Counted from the stretch's first letter, positions 17,401 through 25,971 are shown. The stretch is 40,352 bases of DNA from Pseudomonas kitaguniensis (GCF_009296165.1 NZ_VUAZ01000013.1:1-40352), one strand, 5' to 3'. Numbers and translations are program-made. Notes: generated by a model not told the origin, from the sequence alone.

Positions 17401-19324
17401 GCAATGGGTCAAGGCGCTGAATGTTGGCCACCAATACACACAGAACGTACTCAAAAAACACCTCGACCCGGATGCCACCACGGCTGATGCTCAAGCCCTG
17501 CAAAAAGCCTGGACGACGAGCCAGGCGTCGGCCCTGAGTTACGCGGCCCTGTCGGCCCGGTTGAGCCCTGATGCCTACACCACGGTATTGGCCAGCGACA
17601 ACACGCAAAAGACAGCCGCCGCCTGGGTGGCGGCAGTGCTCGCTTGCGCAGACCCCAATGCACGCCAGCCGGTTGACGGGCAGGCGGTGATCGCCAATGC
17701 CCTGATGTTCAACCCGGCCGGTGACGCACCCGAGGGGCGCGGCGGGCAAACCGTCAACGGGGTGCTGGTGCTGGCCACCGCCGCCGATGCCATGCGGGTG
17801 CTGTATACCCCGCACGCGCCCGATGGCCTGGAACTCAGGGAGATCGCCAGCCTCGATGCACTCGCCAAACTGATGCGCAGCCGGGCCTGGCAGGCTTACC
17901 TGCAGGCACGCTTACCGGCCAACACGCGCTTGCTTAATCATCGCCTGGCCGCGTACCCAGGCGATGTGCTGGCCGGGCTGTACCGGCAGAATTACCTGTA
18001 CCTGCTGGACAAAACAGACACTGAAAGCGTGACCAACGAAGAACTGAGCTACCAGGCCACGTTCAACAAAGTGATGTTCGGCGTTGAAGTGGTCACCACC
18101 GTACTGGGCGGGTTCCCCTGGAGCGGGCAGCTTACCTCTTCGGCCTTTGGCTGGGCCGCCAGGATGGCGCGCACCACGCGCGGCCTGGGGCAAAAGATTG
18201 CCGGGTTAATCATGCGTCGCGGGGTGGCGGGGCGGGTGCTGTTCGAGGTCGCAACGGCCACCACCACCGTTGCCGGGGCTGCGCGGACCGCCGGCATTGG
18301 CCTGCAGCCGCTGCAGATGCTGCTCAGGCCCGCAACGCGTACGCCGCTGCCGGGCCTGACCGGTTACCAAAGCGCCTTCCAACTGCAAAGCCCCCGCCTG
18401 GTGATGATCGGCGGCATCCCTTCCGGTTCATCGCTGGCCGAAGGCACAGGCATCTATCGGACGCCCGGTTCGGCAAAAACCTTGCTGGTACGCAGTACCA
18501 GCGAAACAGGCAAAGAGCAGGTGTTTCGAATTCAGGATTCGTTCAACCTCTACGATCGCAATGGGCTGGTCGCCCCCGTACTCACCCCTTCCGGGGGGTG
18601 GACGCAGTTCAGGCTGCGAAAGATGCCAAACCAGCTCTGGTCATTGGACACGTTGCAGCGTTTGCCCGGCGGCGCGCCAAAAGCCGAGGGCAATTCCATC
18701 AAAGCGCTTAGAGAATGGGAGGCACACGTGAGCGCCAATGCCCAGTCACCCAACCCGCTCCCCACGCTCGACCCCAGCGGTTTTTTTAGTGAGCGCAATA
18801 TCCCGCTCAAAACGTGGAACAAATTTGTAAGGCTAAACGGCCAAGTGAACGCACTGGGCCAGGCGCGACTTGATCCGCAGGGGCATGCACCGTTCAGCGA
18901 CAATCTTTTCGTAACATGGTTAGGCATGAATGATCAAACCCGGGACGCGGCGCAGGCGTTTCAACAAACCCATCGTATTAATCCATTGATTTGGGCAGTC
19001 TATATTTCCAAGAGCGGCGAGCTGAATAAACAAGGCCTGGCCAGGGTAATAAGACTAAACCGATCGCCCTTCGGTTTAAGAACGCCGATCACCGATCAGC
19101 ATTTTAAAGACTGGTATCAGTTATCGCTTCGACCGGCCTACCAGAACAGAGACGCGGTTATGAAGTTTGCACTGTATAACGGTATCCACACCGACTCCTG
19201 GTTGAAATACGTGACGTCCAAAGGCGCCTTCAAGATGAATATTCCAACGGTTGCGAAGCGCGTTAACCGACTGGGGCTTATACAAAACGTACCCCTGGCG
19301 GGGCCATCCTTGCCTCCCGCCTGA
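14444..19324 (+). CDS. Giant dermonecrotic-toxin-domain protein with repetitive C-terminal module
   Basis: The protein has 1,626 residues, with a good ribosome site (AGGAAA) before the ATG, 103 bp after copy 1, so they are probably one transcript. It is not a NEL/LRR protein. I see three related blocks at about residues 252-330, 641-742 and 1078-1160, each a beta-rich segment ending in a V[VL]xTP motif followed by helix. They resemble the core of the dermonecrotic toxin region. A hydrophobic stretch lies at about 1206-1300. A beta segment with FNLYDRNGLV follows near 1370. The last ~180 residues (1447-1626) are two and a half copies of a W-containing repeat, encoded by visibly AT-richer DNA. 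Toxin function is inferred from domain family and neighbours; catalytic activity is unknown. Confidence 0.75.
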   Translation: MRSPLTPSSQDLLRQLSTCTASITHLLDAQPVFATVIAAELRQALATLVPETPPNPDAVYLNEYVYDTPTTQAGDSAVRSAHLTRTRNLTQVLQEAIATHTTATQRAKEPQTGSVSQAVGFYPNAYSTGRDGDNAALHVEAFNTLIDALKNDSLALYQRKLEVFWSSPHLSTGALSVHAAMNQKQRQLFCLEADLQLAETRRHLSDAQQALEKQPANTQAQTAVATAKARLQVLIEGRQLIENQMLHETSGNPMPVLAAGISLYARDQPEWSVALSGCFVLAEQLHTLRPVVLYTPQLGIEMFEHFYAMANTLSRRLVAGADKALLLANIPTGERARADSALSSGQNLRYTPITGQLFTTCLQTQRDQQEIDIDQALDTPTATFEALAAKLATALALPLKGCPSLMARLPKPTEPMPGSAVAHTPPDSEQQTQLIQLWNSLNQQIDYVLNHDKHPTLDSALTPLLKETFAQLPATTGLASLYVNRYRTDSTGQRHFESSRTLREALGSLLLWENSALETDEDEDQAAQTDSVDTVAESIFSSPTAFSETAQIAQGSLLPGLAEALQAGLAAQVTRYWQTPIAPELVCPQIKLAQIYRQALDVQARLRHADNTLSPHAKLLIDRALKYPTQARREAGFNHGARPGVYQLTVNTGGAEGARLAGSFVLTPSDGSSGVHPHWSHGHKNLSTQGLGGNITEGPVVVFTPDQGFEEFATLHTLHDTLQARINAGEEAGRLFVSGLPLSVQPTKTGLWGSDLHDTFAPIEADFVADSIQALLDKQQSDIQALLGLTEGEAGTQSNGRAELVELLDMAGAFMARNLLLLEHWRPDWEKRLHPTDQKALQDQAQSTRQKQDDLGEQWKVLIPTLAEYAKEQVLLKIRAFLAEKGPHDKARAAYPAQGVDPDQTMVIRTTRTRIGTGAGFGSLHERVVSSQMSLTNLLLKNNKPWDRSLSWTEDDLLEATLMTAQGEWVPDAQGHAISVGKEHLEQWVKALNVGHQYTQNVLKKHLDPDATTADAQALQKAWTTSQASALSYAALSARLSPDAYTTVLASDNTQKTAAAWVAAVLACADPNARQPVDGQAVIANALMFNPAGDAPEGRGGQTVNGVLVLATAADAMRVLYTPHAPDGLELREIASLDALAKLMRSRAWQAYLQARLPANTRLLNHRLAAYPGDVLAGLYRQNYLYLLDKTDTESVTNEELSYQATFNKVMFGVEVVTTVLGGFPWSGQLTSSAFGWAARMARTTRGLGQKIAGLIMRRGVAGRVLFEVATATTTVAGAARTAGIGLQPLQMLLRPATRTPLPGLTGYQSAFQLQSPRLVMIGGIPSGSSLAEGTGIYRTPGSAKTLLVRSTSETGKEQVFRIQDSFNLYDRNGLVAPVLTPSGGWTQFRLRKMPNQLWSLDTLQRLPGGAPKAEGNSIKALREWEAHVSANAQSPNPLPTLDPSGFFSERNIPLKTWNKFVRLNGQVNALGQARLDPQGHAPFSDNLFVTWLGMNDQTRDAAQAFQQTHRINPLIWAVYISKSGELNKQGLARVIRLNRSPFGLRTPITDQHFKDWYQLSLRPAYQNRDAVMKFALYNGIHTDSWLKYVTSKGAFKMNIPTVAKRVNRLGLIQNVPLAGPSLPPA

Positions 19325-19330
19325 CCGCGC

Positions 19331-19361
19331 CTTGTGGCAAGCCCGCTGGCCACAGGGTTTT
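19331..19361 (+). terminator. Possible terminator / REP-like hairpin after the middle toxin gene
   Basis: CTTGTGGC and GCCACAGG form a stem (one G-T pair) with a loop of about 13 bases, followed by GTTTT. The core is almost the same 21-base sequence as at the end of the third toxin gene, so it may be a REP-type element that also terminates. The rest of the 228-bp gap before the next gene is AT-rich. I could not assign a confident promoter there. Confidence 0.45.
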
Positions 19362-19420
19362 GCTCACACGTTCGGTCTCGACATGCACGGTGCCGAGGCC
19401 GTTATAAAAAGGTGTTAATC

Positions 19421-19459
19421 ATGTATAAGTTCATCTCGATTAGTGGTTCGATCGGTTAA
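19421..19459 (+). other. Possible 12-codon leader ORF upstream of toxin copy 2
   Basis: MYKFISISGSIG is read from an ATG at 19421 to a TAA, preceded at good spacing by a strong ribosome site (AAAAAGGTG). It lies in AT-rich DNA 94 bp before the third giant gene. It could be a regulatory leader peptide or the first codons of a lost gene. Nothing else supports it. Confidence 0.2.
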
Positions 19460-19552
19460 TAAACACGGACCACCCAGCGCTGAATTTCAAACTTATTACC
19501 GGCGTGCCAACGGCTTAAACTACTGGCTCATTCAGTATAAAAGGCACTGCTC

Positions 19553-22500
19553 ATGTCAGCGGTTCAACTTGTCAGCCCCACGGCGGCTGACGACAAAAAC
19601 TTACACTTCGAGGTTATTTCACAGGCACTGCCCGCCTGGATAACCCAAGCCTCCCCGCAACGCATGAACGCCTTGAAAGCGGCAAAAAAAACCATCCCGG
19701 CCGGGTATCGAACACACTCGCCGCATCATCAAGCATTAAAAACCGCGATTGCCCAACAGTGGCAAACCCACAATGCCGTGGATAAACAACTTAACCACTT
19801 GCAAGGCATCGATACCTTTGCCGAAGTGTTATTGAAACAGGCGTTAAAAGCGCAATACGGTATCGAAGAAGATGTACGCGAAACCTTCCTGAAACTCTTT
19901 ACCCCCACCGGTGAACTCGTCAAAGGCGTCAAGATCAGGACCGTTTCGTTATTGCACGCAGCGCTGCATAACTTTGCCGCCGCAGAAAACTTCACCATCG
20001 ACTCCGCGTTCATCACCCGCCCCGACGCCCAGGGCAGGTTCGACGTCAAGCACATCAAACACCGAATCACCGTGGGGCAATTCAAAACGCTGGTACGCAA
20101 ACTGGACATCGGCGCGCGCTACCAACAGCACCTCGAAGAGCAACTGGGGCTCAAGCAACCGGTGGTCCAAGGCGTGTTGCGGGCCAGGGTCATTCTTGGC
20201 CAGCAAGCCGCCTTCAGGGCCGCGATCCACAGTGCGGTGCTGATGGGGCATATCGACGCGGCCACCCATGGCATGCTGCCAGGCTTGATCGACAGCCTGC
20301 CGGGGCTCACGCTTAATCGCTTGCCGGTGCGTTGCCACGACCTGGTGATGATGGACACCGTACTGACCGGCATCGTATTGATTGCTCCCGACCTTGAGCG
20401 CAGCCGCCAGTCAGCGCCCATCGTGGTGTACATACCCGATGACCCGGAACACCCGCTCAAGCAATACGCCGACACCGAAGCCTTTGTGCAAGAACTGACC
20501 CGCCAACTGCGCGAGTCCGAGTATCAACAGTTCTTCTGTCGCTTCGTACCGCATGCCAGCCGTGGGTCGTTCCTGGCCAAGCTCAACGAGCGCCTGAGCA
20601 AAGTCACCTGGCATGCACGGCAACCGTTGGACCCACTGCCGAGCTGGCGCGCTACCCCGCTTGCAAAACCCGCCTTGCAGCTTGGCCCGCGCGCAATTTC
20701 GGCAGGCCTGTGGAACCATCTGTATCAGCAAAAGCTCAACCTGCTACTCAACGACAGCCGCGAGATCGCGGTGGCCACCGCCTATGCCGACCGCATGGAG
20801 CGCTGGGCCTGGTGGGACAACCTTGAACATATTCTCGACGAGATTTTCCAGGTCGCGTTGCTGGTCGCCACGCCGTTCGTGCCGGTGCTGGGCCCACTGA
20901 TGCTCGCCTACAGCGCCTGGCAACTTGCCGATGAAGTCTTCGAGGGCCTGCTGGACTGGGCGCAGGGCCACAGCATCGAGGCCATCGAACATGCGGTAGG
21001 CGTTGCGCAAAGCATCGTGCAACTGGGCCTCTTCGGGATAGGTGCCCAACTGGGCGAATTGGCCAAACTGAAGGTGTCGGACTTCGTTGACGGTTTGATC
21101 GCCGTGCGCTTGCCCAGCGGGCAACAACGCCTGTGGAACCCCGACCTGAGCCCTTACCGGCAAACGGCACGGGTGCCGACAGCGGGCTCGAAAGCCGATA
21201 CGGACGGCTTCCACAGCCGCGATGGCAAAAAAACCATGCGCCTGGAGGACCATCACTACGAAATCAGCAAAGACCCGGACTCCGGCCAACATCGCGTCGT
21301 GCATCCACAGCGACCCGAGGCCTATCAACCCCAAGTGTTCAGCAACGGCGAAGGCACGTTGGTGCATGAGGGCGAAGAACCCTTGAGGTGGGACGCCACC
21401 CGCCTGATGCAGCGCCTCACCCCGGCCACGGCCGACCTTGCGCCCGCGCAACTGCAGCAGATTCGCGATACCAGCGGTACCGGCACCCGTGAGCTGCAAC
21501 GCATCTATGTCGAAAACACCGAGCTGCCGCCGCTGCTCGCCGATACCCTCGAACGCTTTGAATTGCGCCGTGAAGTCACGCGCCTCGTTGCACGCGTGCG
21601 CAGCGGTGAACCGACCGGCGAAGCCGACAACTGGACCACGCAATTTGTCACCGAGCTAGCGGGTTGGCCGGCGAGCAAAGCCATTGAAGTGTTTGCAGCC
21701 GACGACCTGAGCGGCGACCCCATGCGCTACGGAGCCAAGGACGCCGACGCCCTGCACACCCTGCAAACCAGCCTCGCGGATGTGCAGGCCGGGCGGCTGC
21801 CGGAGAAACTCGTGGCGTTTTTGAGCGCACCAGAACTTGAGGACATGCTGGCAACTGCCCCACCGAGCGAGGCCACTGAACGGGTGCAGGCCGTGCGCGA
21901 TCAACTGGCCGACTCCCTCGACACGCAACAAGGCACGCTCTTCGACCATCTGTATCTCATCGCGCAGGCCACCGGCGACGCCCACGCCCAGTTGTTGCGT
22001 GAGCATTTTCCCGAACTGCCCGACGCACTGGCGCGCACCCTGCTCAGCCGCGCCCGCCCGAATGAACGCCAGATCATGACCGATGAACGCCGCGTGCCGT
22101 TGCGCCTCACGCACCTGGCCCGCGAGCTGGCGTTTGAAACCCGCGCCGCCCATGCGTACGAAGGCCTGTACCCGGACGTGCCGCCCAGCGCCGACACCGA
22201 ACACCTGCTGCTCAACGCGCTGCGCCTGCATACCGATACCTTCGGCGACCTGCGTATCAGCGTTTACAACGCCAGCACCCGCGGCTCACTGCGCTGCCGC
22301 GTCGGGCCGAGCGACGCGTCGACATCCAAAGTGCTGCTGCTGATGCCCAACGGTCGCTATGCATTACCCGATGCACCGCTGCAAACCTTCGACCTGTATG
22401 AAGCCGCGCTGCGCGTACTGCCCGAAGCCCAACTGACGGCCCTCGGTTACCAGCCAGGCGAAGGCCAGGCACTCGCCCAATGGCTCAAGGCCAAGCTGTT

Positions 22501-24625
22501 GCCGCCCGCCGAACGCAGAACCGCGTTGGCGCAGCCGCCGGTGCTGCCGGTGGTACAGCGCGAAACCCAGCTGTTATTGCAACGGCCGCGCTTCAAGGCA
22601 CTGCGCCAGTTGTTCAGCCGTGGCCGCTCGGTCACTGCGCGGATCAAGCGGCTCTATCCACGCATGACCGACGAACAAGCGCAGAGTTATGCCGTGCTGA
22701 TGAGTACGCCTGACGGGCTGATTACCCTGGAGACCTTCGAGGCCGAGAAGAGAAAACTCTTGCACGACCTGGATGAGTGGATGCTCACACCCACGGCCTC
22801 CAACAACCAGGCAGAGGCAACCGCAGAACGCCTGTTCCGGGTCGATATAAGCGCCAAGCTGCGCGAATGCTGGGAACAACAGTCGCAGCATTACAGGTCC
22901 GACTATGGCGACCCGATTGTGGGTCGCAAACTTGACTTCAGCGGGCAAGCCATACACGGCTATTTCAAGCATTTCCCCAGGCTCAAGGCGGATTTCGGGC
23001 ACGTCACCAGCCTCAATATGACCGACGCCGGCATGCTCGATACCGACGCGGTCTTTTTGCACAACTTCCCCAACCTGTTCAGCCTGGACCTCACCGGCAA
23101 CCGCTTGACTCAGCTGCCGGCGGCACTCAGCGAGATGCCTAAGCTCGGCCTGCTGGGGCTGGCCGAAAACCCGATACGCTGGACCGAACAAAGCCTGGCG
23201 CAGGTCAAGCACTTCAATCATTTGCGCGTGCTGATCATGTCCAGTAACCCACATCTGCTGGTACCACCGGACGTCAGCCGCATGCCGGAGCTGCAAGTGC
23301 TGGTGCTCAACAACACCGGCATTCGCGACTGGCCGGCGGGGCTGTTCGAGTTCCCGCGCGCCTACGCGTTCACCCTGGACATACGCAACACACAGGTGGC
23401 TCAATTGCCGCCGGTGGAGCCCGGTTCCTGGGAAGCGCAGGTCGTGGTCCGAGCGCGGCTGGACCGGCGCAAGCTCGACTTTGACAGCGAAAACCTGATG
23501 GTGAACCTGCGCAAAGCCAGCGGCCTGGACCCCTACCGCACCTACCCGCCTCGGGGCGAAACAGACAGCCTGTTCTGGCTTGAGGGCCGAACGCCCGAGC
23601 AGCAGGAACTCTATCAGCAGAGGTGGGATGAGCTGGAAGCCGAACACGGCTCCCAAGGCTTTTTCGAAGTCATCCAAAGCCTCAAGCTGGAAGAGGTGGG
23701 CGCTCAGACACCTGAGGATGCCAGCCTGTACCGACTCAACCGCACCGAGATGAGCCTCAATGTGCTGCGCATGCTTGAGGCCATGCACGGCGACGACGGG
23801 CTGCGCGAACGCTTGTTCAGCATGGCCTCCACGCCGTTCAGTTGTGCCGATGCCGGGGCCCAGATATTCAACGCCATGGGTGTCGAAGTGCTGGTGTTCG
23901 AAGCGTACCGCGACGCTACCCCACAAAACCTGGGGCCGGCGCTGGCCCGCCTGGCGAAACAGAAGTCGCGCCTGCACCAGCTCAACCGTATCGCCCAGGA
24001 TGATGTGCGTAACCGTCTGGCGCCTATAAACAGCGGCGGCCAGGGCTTGCGCCTGTACACCGAAATAGTCGATGGGCTGCCAGGCACGGTCGATGAAGTC
24101 GAGGTGTACGCGGCTTATCAAACTGCCCTGAAGGCACGCCTCGACCTGCCGTGGCTGGCCGACCACATGGCCTACAGAATCACCGCGCGTGTCAGCGTCG
24201 AACAGATCAACCAAGCCTGCGACACCGTGCTGGCGCTGGAGCAAGGCGACGGTCTGGTTAACCAGATGCTGGAACAGAACTTCTGGCGCGACTACCTGAT
24301 TGAAACCCACCCGATAGCGTACCGTGACAACCAATGTGTGCATTCGGACGCCACCAGCGGTGTCGACGACTTGCGTTACGCGCAAAAAGACTGGGCGCTG
24401 GAGCAGAAAAAACCGGCCGATCAGCGAGACCCAAACGTCACCGAACAGCTGCACCAACAGTTGACCGGGCTCGCCGATAAACTCGGCGTGCCGCACAGCG
24501 TGGTGCTGACGGGCGAGGAAATGAGCGACGCGACTTACCTGCGCCTGTTCGGCGACAGCCTGGATGATGAAAACGAACTGAGCCGCCGCTTGACCCGCGC
24601 CACCTTGAACCTGCCAGGGCAGTAA
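19553..24625 (+). CDS. Giant dermonecrotic-toxin-like / LRR / NEL-type E3 ubiquitin ligase effector (copy 2)
   Basis: The 1,690-residue protein is collinear with the product at 9262-14340 from end to end; blocks I compared by eye are roughly 60 percent identical. Its order is an N-terminal dermonecrotic-toxin-like region, a hydrophobic segment near 430-470 (VALLVATPFVPVLGPLML), LRRs at about 1148-1283, then a NEL-like domain with Cys1431-Ala-Asp1433 (FSCADAGAQIFNAMG). AAGG precedes the ATG by eight bases. Because an AT-rich 228-bp gap and a hairpin come before it, it may have its own promoter. The N-terminal 30 residues differ most from copy 1. The target, secretion route and active-site chemistry are inferred from the family only. 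Confidence 0.85.
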   Translation: MSAVQLVSPTAADDKNLHFEVISQALPAWITQASPQRMNALKAAKKTIPAGYRTHSPHHQALKTAIAQQWQTHNAVDKQLNHLQGIDTFAEVLLKQALKAQYGIEEDVRETFLKLFTPTGELVKGVKIRTVSLLHAALHNFAAAENFTIDSAFITRPDAQGRFDVKHIKHRITVGQFKTLVRKLDIGARYQQHLEEQLGLKQPVVQGVLRARVILGQQAAFRAAIHSAVLMGHIDAATHGMLPGLIDSLPGLTLNRLPVRCHDLVMMDTVLTGIVLIAPDLERSRQSAPIVVYIPDDPEHPLKQYADTEAFVQELTRQLRESEYQQFFCRFVPHASRGSFLAKLNERLSKVTWHARQPLDPLPSWRATPLAKPALQLGPRAISAGLWNHLYQQKLNLLLNDSREIAVATAYADRMERWAWWDNLEHILDEIFQVALLVATPFVPVLGPLMLAYSAWQLADEVFEGLLDWAQGHSIEAIEHAVGVAQSIVQLGLFGIGAQLGELAKLKVSDFVDGLIAVRLPSGQQRLWNPDLSPYRQTARVPTAGSKADTDGFHSRDGKKTMRLEDHHYEISKDPDSGQHRVVHPQRPEAYQPQVFSNGEGTLVHEGEEPLRWDATRLMQRLTPATADLAPAQLQQIRDTSGTGTRELQRIYVENTELPPLLADTLERFELRREVTRLVARVRSGEPTGEADNWTTQFVTELAGWPASKAIEVFAADDLSGDPMRYGAKDADALHTLQTSLADVQAGRLPEKLVAFLSAPELEDMLATAPPSEATERVQAVRDQLADSLDTQQGTLFDHLYLIAQATGDAHAQLLREHFPELPDALARTLLSRARPNERQIMTDERRVPLRLTHLARELAFETRAAHAYEGLYPDVPPSADTEHLLLNALRLHTDTFGDLRISVYNASTRGSLRCRVGPSDASTSKVLLLMPNGRYALPDAPLQTFDLYEAALRVLPEAQLTALGYQPGEGQALAQWLKAKLLPPAERRTALAQPPVLPVVQRETQLLLQRPRFKALRQLFSRGRSVTARIKRLYPRMTDEQAQSYAVLMSTPDGLITLETFEAEKRKLLHDLDEWMLTPTASNNQAEATAERLFRVDISAKLRECWEQQSQHYRSDYGDPIVGRKLDFSGQAIHGYFKHFPRLKADFGHVTSLNMTDAGMLDTDAVFLHNFPNLFSLDLTGNRLTQLPAALSEMPKLGLLGLAENPIRWTEQSLAQVKHFNHLRVLIMSSNPHLLVPPDVSRMPELQVLVLNNTGIRDWPAGLFEFPRAYAFTLDIRNTQVAQLPPVEPGSWEAQVVVRARLDRRKLDFDSENLMVNLRKASGLDPYRTYPPRGETDSLFWLEGRTPEQQELYQQRWDELEAEHGSQGFFEVIQSLKLEEVGAQTPEDASLYRLNRTEMSLNVLRMLEAMHGDDGLRERLFSMASTPFSCADAGAQIFNAMGVEVLVFEAYRDATPQNLGPALARLAKQKSRLHQLNRIAQDDVRNRLAPINSGGQGLRLYTEIVDGLPGTVDEVEVYAAYQTALKARLDLPWLADHMAYRITARVSVEQINQACDTVLALEQGDGLVNQMLEQNFWRDYLIETHPIAYRDNQCVHSDATSGVDDLRYAQKDWALEQKKPADQRDPNVTEQLHQQLTGLADKLGVPHSVVLTGEEMSDATYLRLFGDSLDDENELSRRLTRATLNLPGQ

Positions 24626-24649
24626 GCCCGCTCGCCACAGGGTCGGGCT
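24625..24649. terminator. Hairpin between convergent toxin and fimbrial tip genes
   Basis: AGCCCG and CGGGCT enclose a 13-base loop directly after the stop codon of toxin copy 2 and 36 bp before the end of the convergent fimbrial gene. It has no clear T-run on either strand, so it may be a REP-type element rather than an efficient terminator. Confidence 0.35.
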
Positions 24650-24684
24650 CATGAGTGGAGGTTTGGGTCGCGGGCCTTGGCGGG

Positions 24685-25941
24685 TTAAATGTCCGAATCC
24701 CAGACCACCGTCACATTGCCTCGATAAGTCGCTTCGACATCCGGCGTGAGCATTTTTTCGACCTCGTCACGCGTCACCTCAAAATGCAAGGTGCCAGGGC
24801 TGCGGTTCACGTAATAACCGGGTTCGAACAAGGTTGTTCCCGAGCCGTCCAGGCGCAATGGCCGACGTTTGACGGCCTGGCCACTGCTATCGGTCAGGCC
24901 TGCGGGCAGGCTGACGGCGACCTCCAGCGGCACGCGCTTGCCGGTAGCGCTGTCGACCAGGTCGCAGCCTGTGCCGTTGCTGTACTCACAGCTCATCTGC
25001 ATGCCGAAGGGCGATGAGGTGGACATATTGAACGTTTGGTCACGGAACAACCGGGTGGGTTTGCGCCCCTGGTTCAGCCAGGCTTGCCAGCCGCCCTGGG
25101 GCACCAGTTCAATGGTGTTGCCACCAGGGGGAATTTCCACCTTGAGTTCATGTTGCACATCCAGGGTGAACTCCAGCGTGATCAAGCCATCACTGGTGGG
25201 GACCAGCACATCGCCGAAGTCAAAATCAGAGCCGGCCCCGCCTACGGTGTAGGTAATACTGCCCACGTATTGCCCGGACAACATGGTCAAGGGGTTGGGT
25301 GCGACCATCTCGTAGGCGTACTCCATGCTCCGGTAGTTAAACCAAGGGATGTCTTGCGACGGTTTGCGCGTACAGGCTCCAGCATCTTGCGGCACCACCC
25401 AGAAGAACGAGGCAGAAGTGGTGTTTGCCGCTAAATGCCCCGTGGAAACACAGGGACTTGGTGCTCCCCTCCACGCGCTCTCCCAAGCAAGGCCAGGTTG
25501 CGCCCATGCACTCACACCCGGTGGCCTTGGCAGGCGCCAGACCCCACCGACGCCGGCGATACGCATGTGGACGATCTCCAGGGCCCCCGTTTGTGTATGG
25601 CGAACCTCGACATCCCTGAACGAGGAAGGCACCTGGAAATAAGCCCCGGCCCTGGGGTCTGCATGGTTCGCCTCGATTGGCCTGATGGAATCGGCTGAGA
25701 AGTTATTGAAGCGCAGGCTAAAAATACCCAGCGCCTTGCACTGTGTCGGTATGTGCGCCAAGCAAATGGAGCTTTGCGCGGTTTTATTGCTAAATTTGTT
25801 ATCTCGAGGTTCTGCGGGGTTGGGTTTGAAGAGCGCGGTGATGTACTGGGTATCGGCGTTCACGGGGGCCATGCAGGCGCCCCACACCACGCTGGTCAAG
25901 CCTGCGGCGATTGCAGAGCGCTTCACTGTCTTGAGGTTCAT
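24685..25941 (-). CDS. CS1-type (alpha) fimbrial tip/minor subunit, putative adhesin
   Basis: The protein has 418 residues with an N-terminal signal peptide ending near APVNA. A GTG three codons upstream is the alternative start. It is the last gene of a CS1-like alternate chaperone-usher operon, where CooD/CblD-type tip proteins are encoded, and has the expected large size. The N-terminal ~230 residues are probably the receptor-binding part. The C-terminal ~180 (from about TYTVGGAG) look like the pilin-type domain. Several cysteines are present, unlike the major pilins of this operon. The ligand is unknown. The preceding pilin gene ends 30 bp upstream. Confidence 0.75.
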   Translation of the reverse strand: MNLKTVKRSAIAAGLTSVVWGACMAPVNADTQYITALFKPNPAEPRDNKFSNKTAQSSICLAHIPTQCKALGIFSLRFNNFSADSIRPIEANHADPRAGAYFQVPSSFRDVEVRHTQTGALEIVHMRIAGVGGVWRLPRPPGVSAWAQPGLAWESAWRGAPSPCVSTGHLAANTTSASFFWVVPQDAGACTRKPSQDIPWFNYRSMEYAYEMVAPNPLTMLSGQYVGSITYTVGGAGSDFDFGDVLVPTSDGLITLEFTLDVQHELKVEIPPGGNTIELVPQGGWQAWLNQGRKPTRLFRDQTFNMSTSSPFGMQMSCEYSNGTGCDLVDSATGKRVPLEVAVSLPAGLTDSSGQAVKRRPLRLDGSGTTLFEPGYYVNRSPGTLHFEVTRDEVEKMLTPDVEATYRGNVTVVWDSDI

Positions 25942-25971
25942 CTTTATCACTCATCTGTCGGGGCAGAAGCC

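Noticed and set aside
22574..24652. A 692-codon minus-strand ORF opposite toxin copy 2, with similar long ones at 12661-14058 and 28010-29557
   Set aside because: They are antisense to strongly supported genes in high-GC DNA, show no recognisable domain, and result from GC3 bias.
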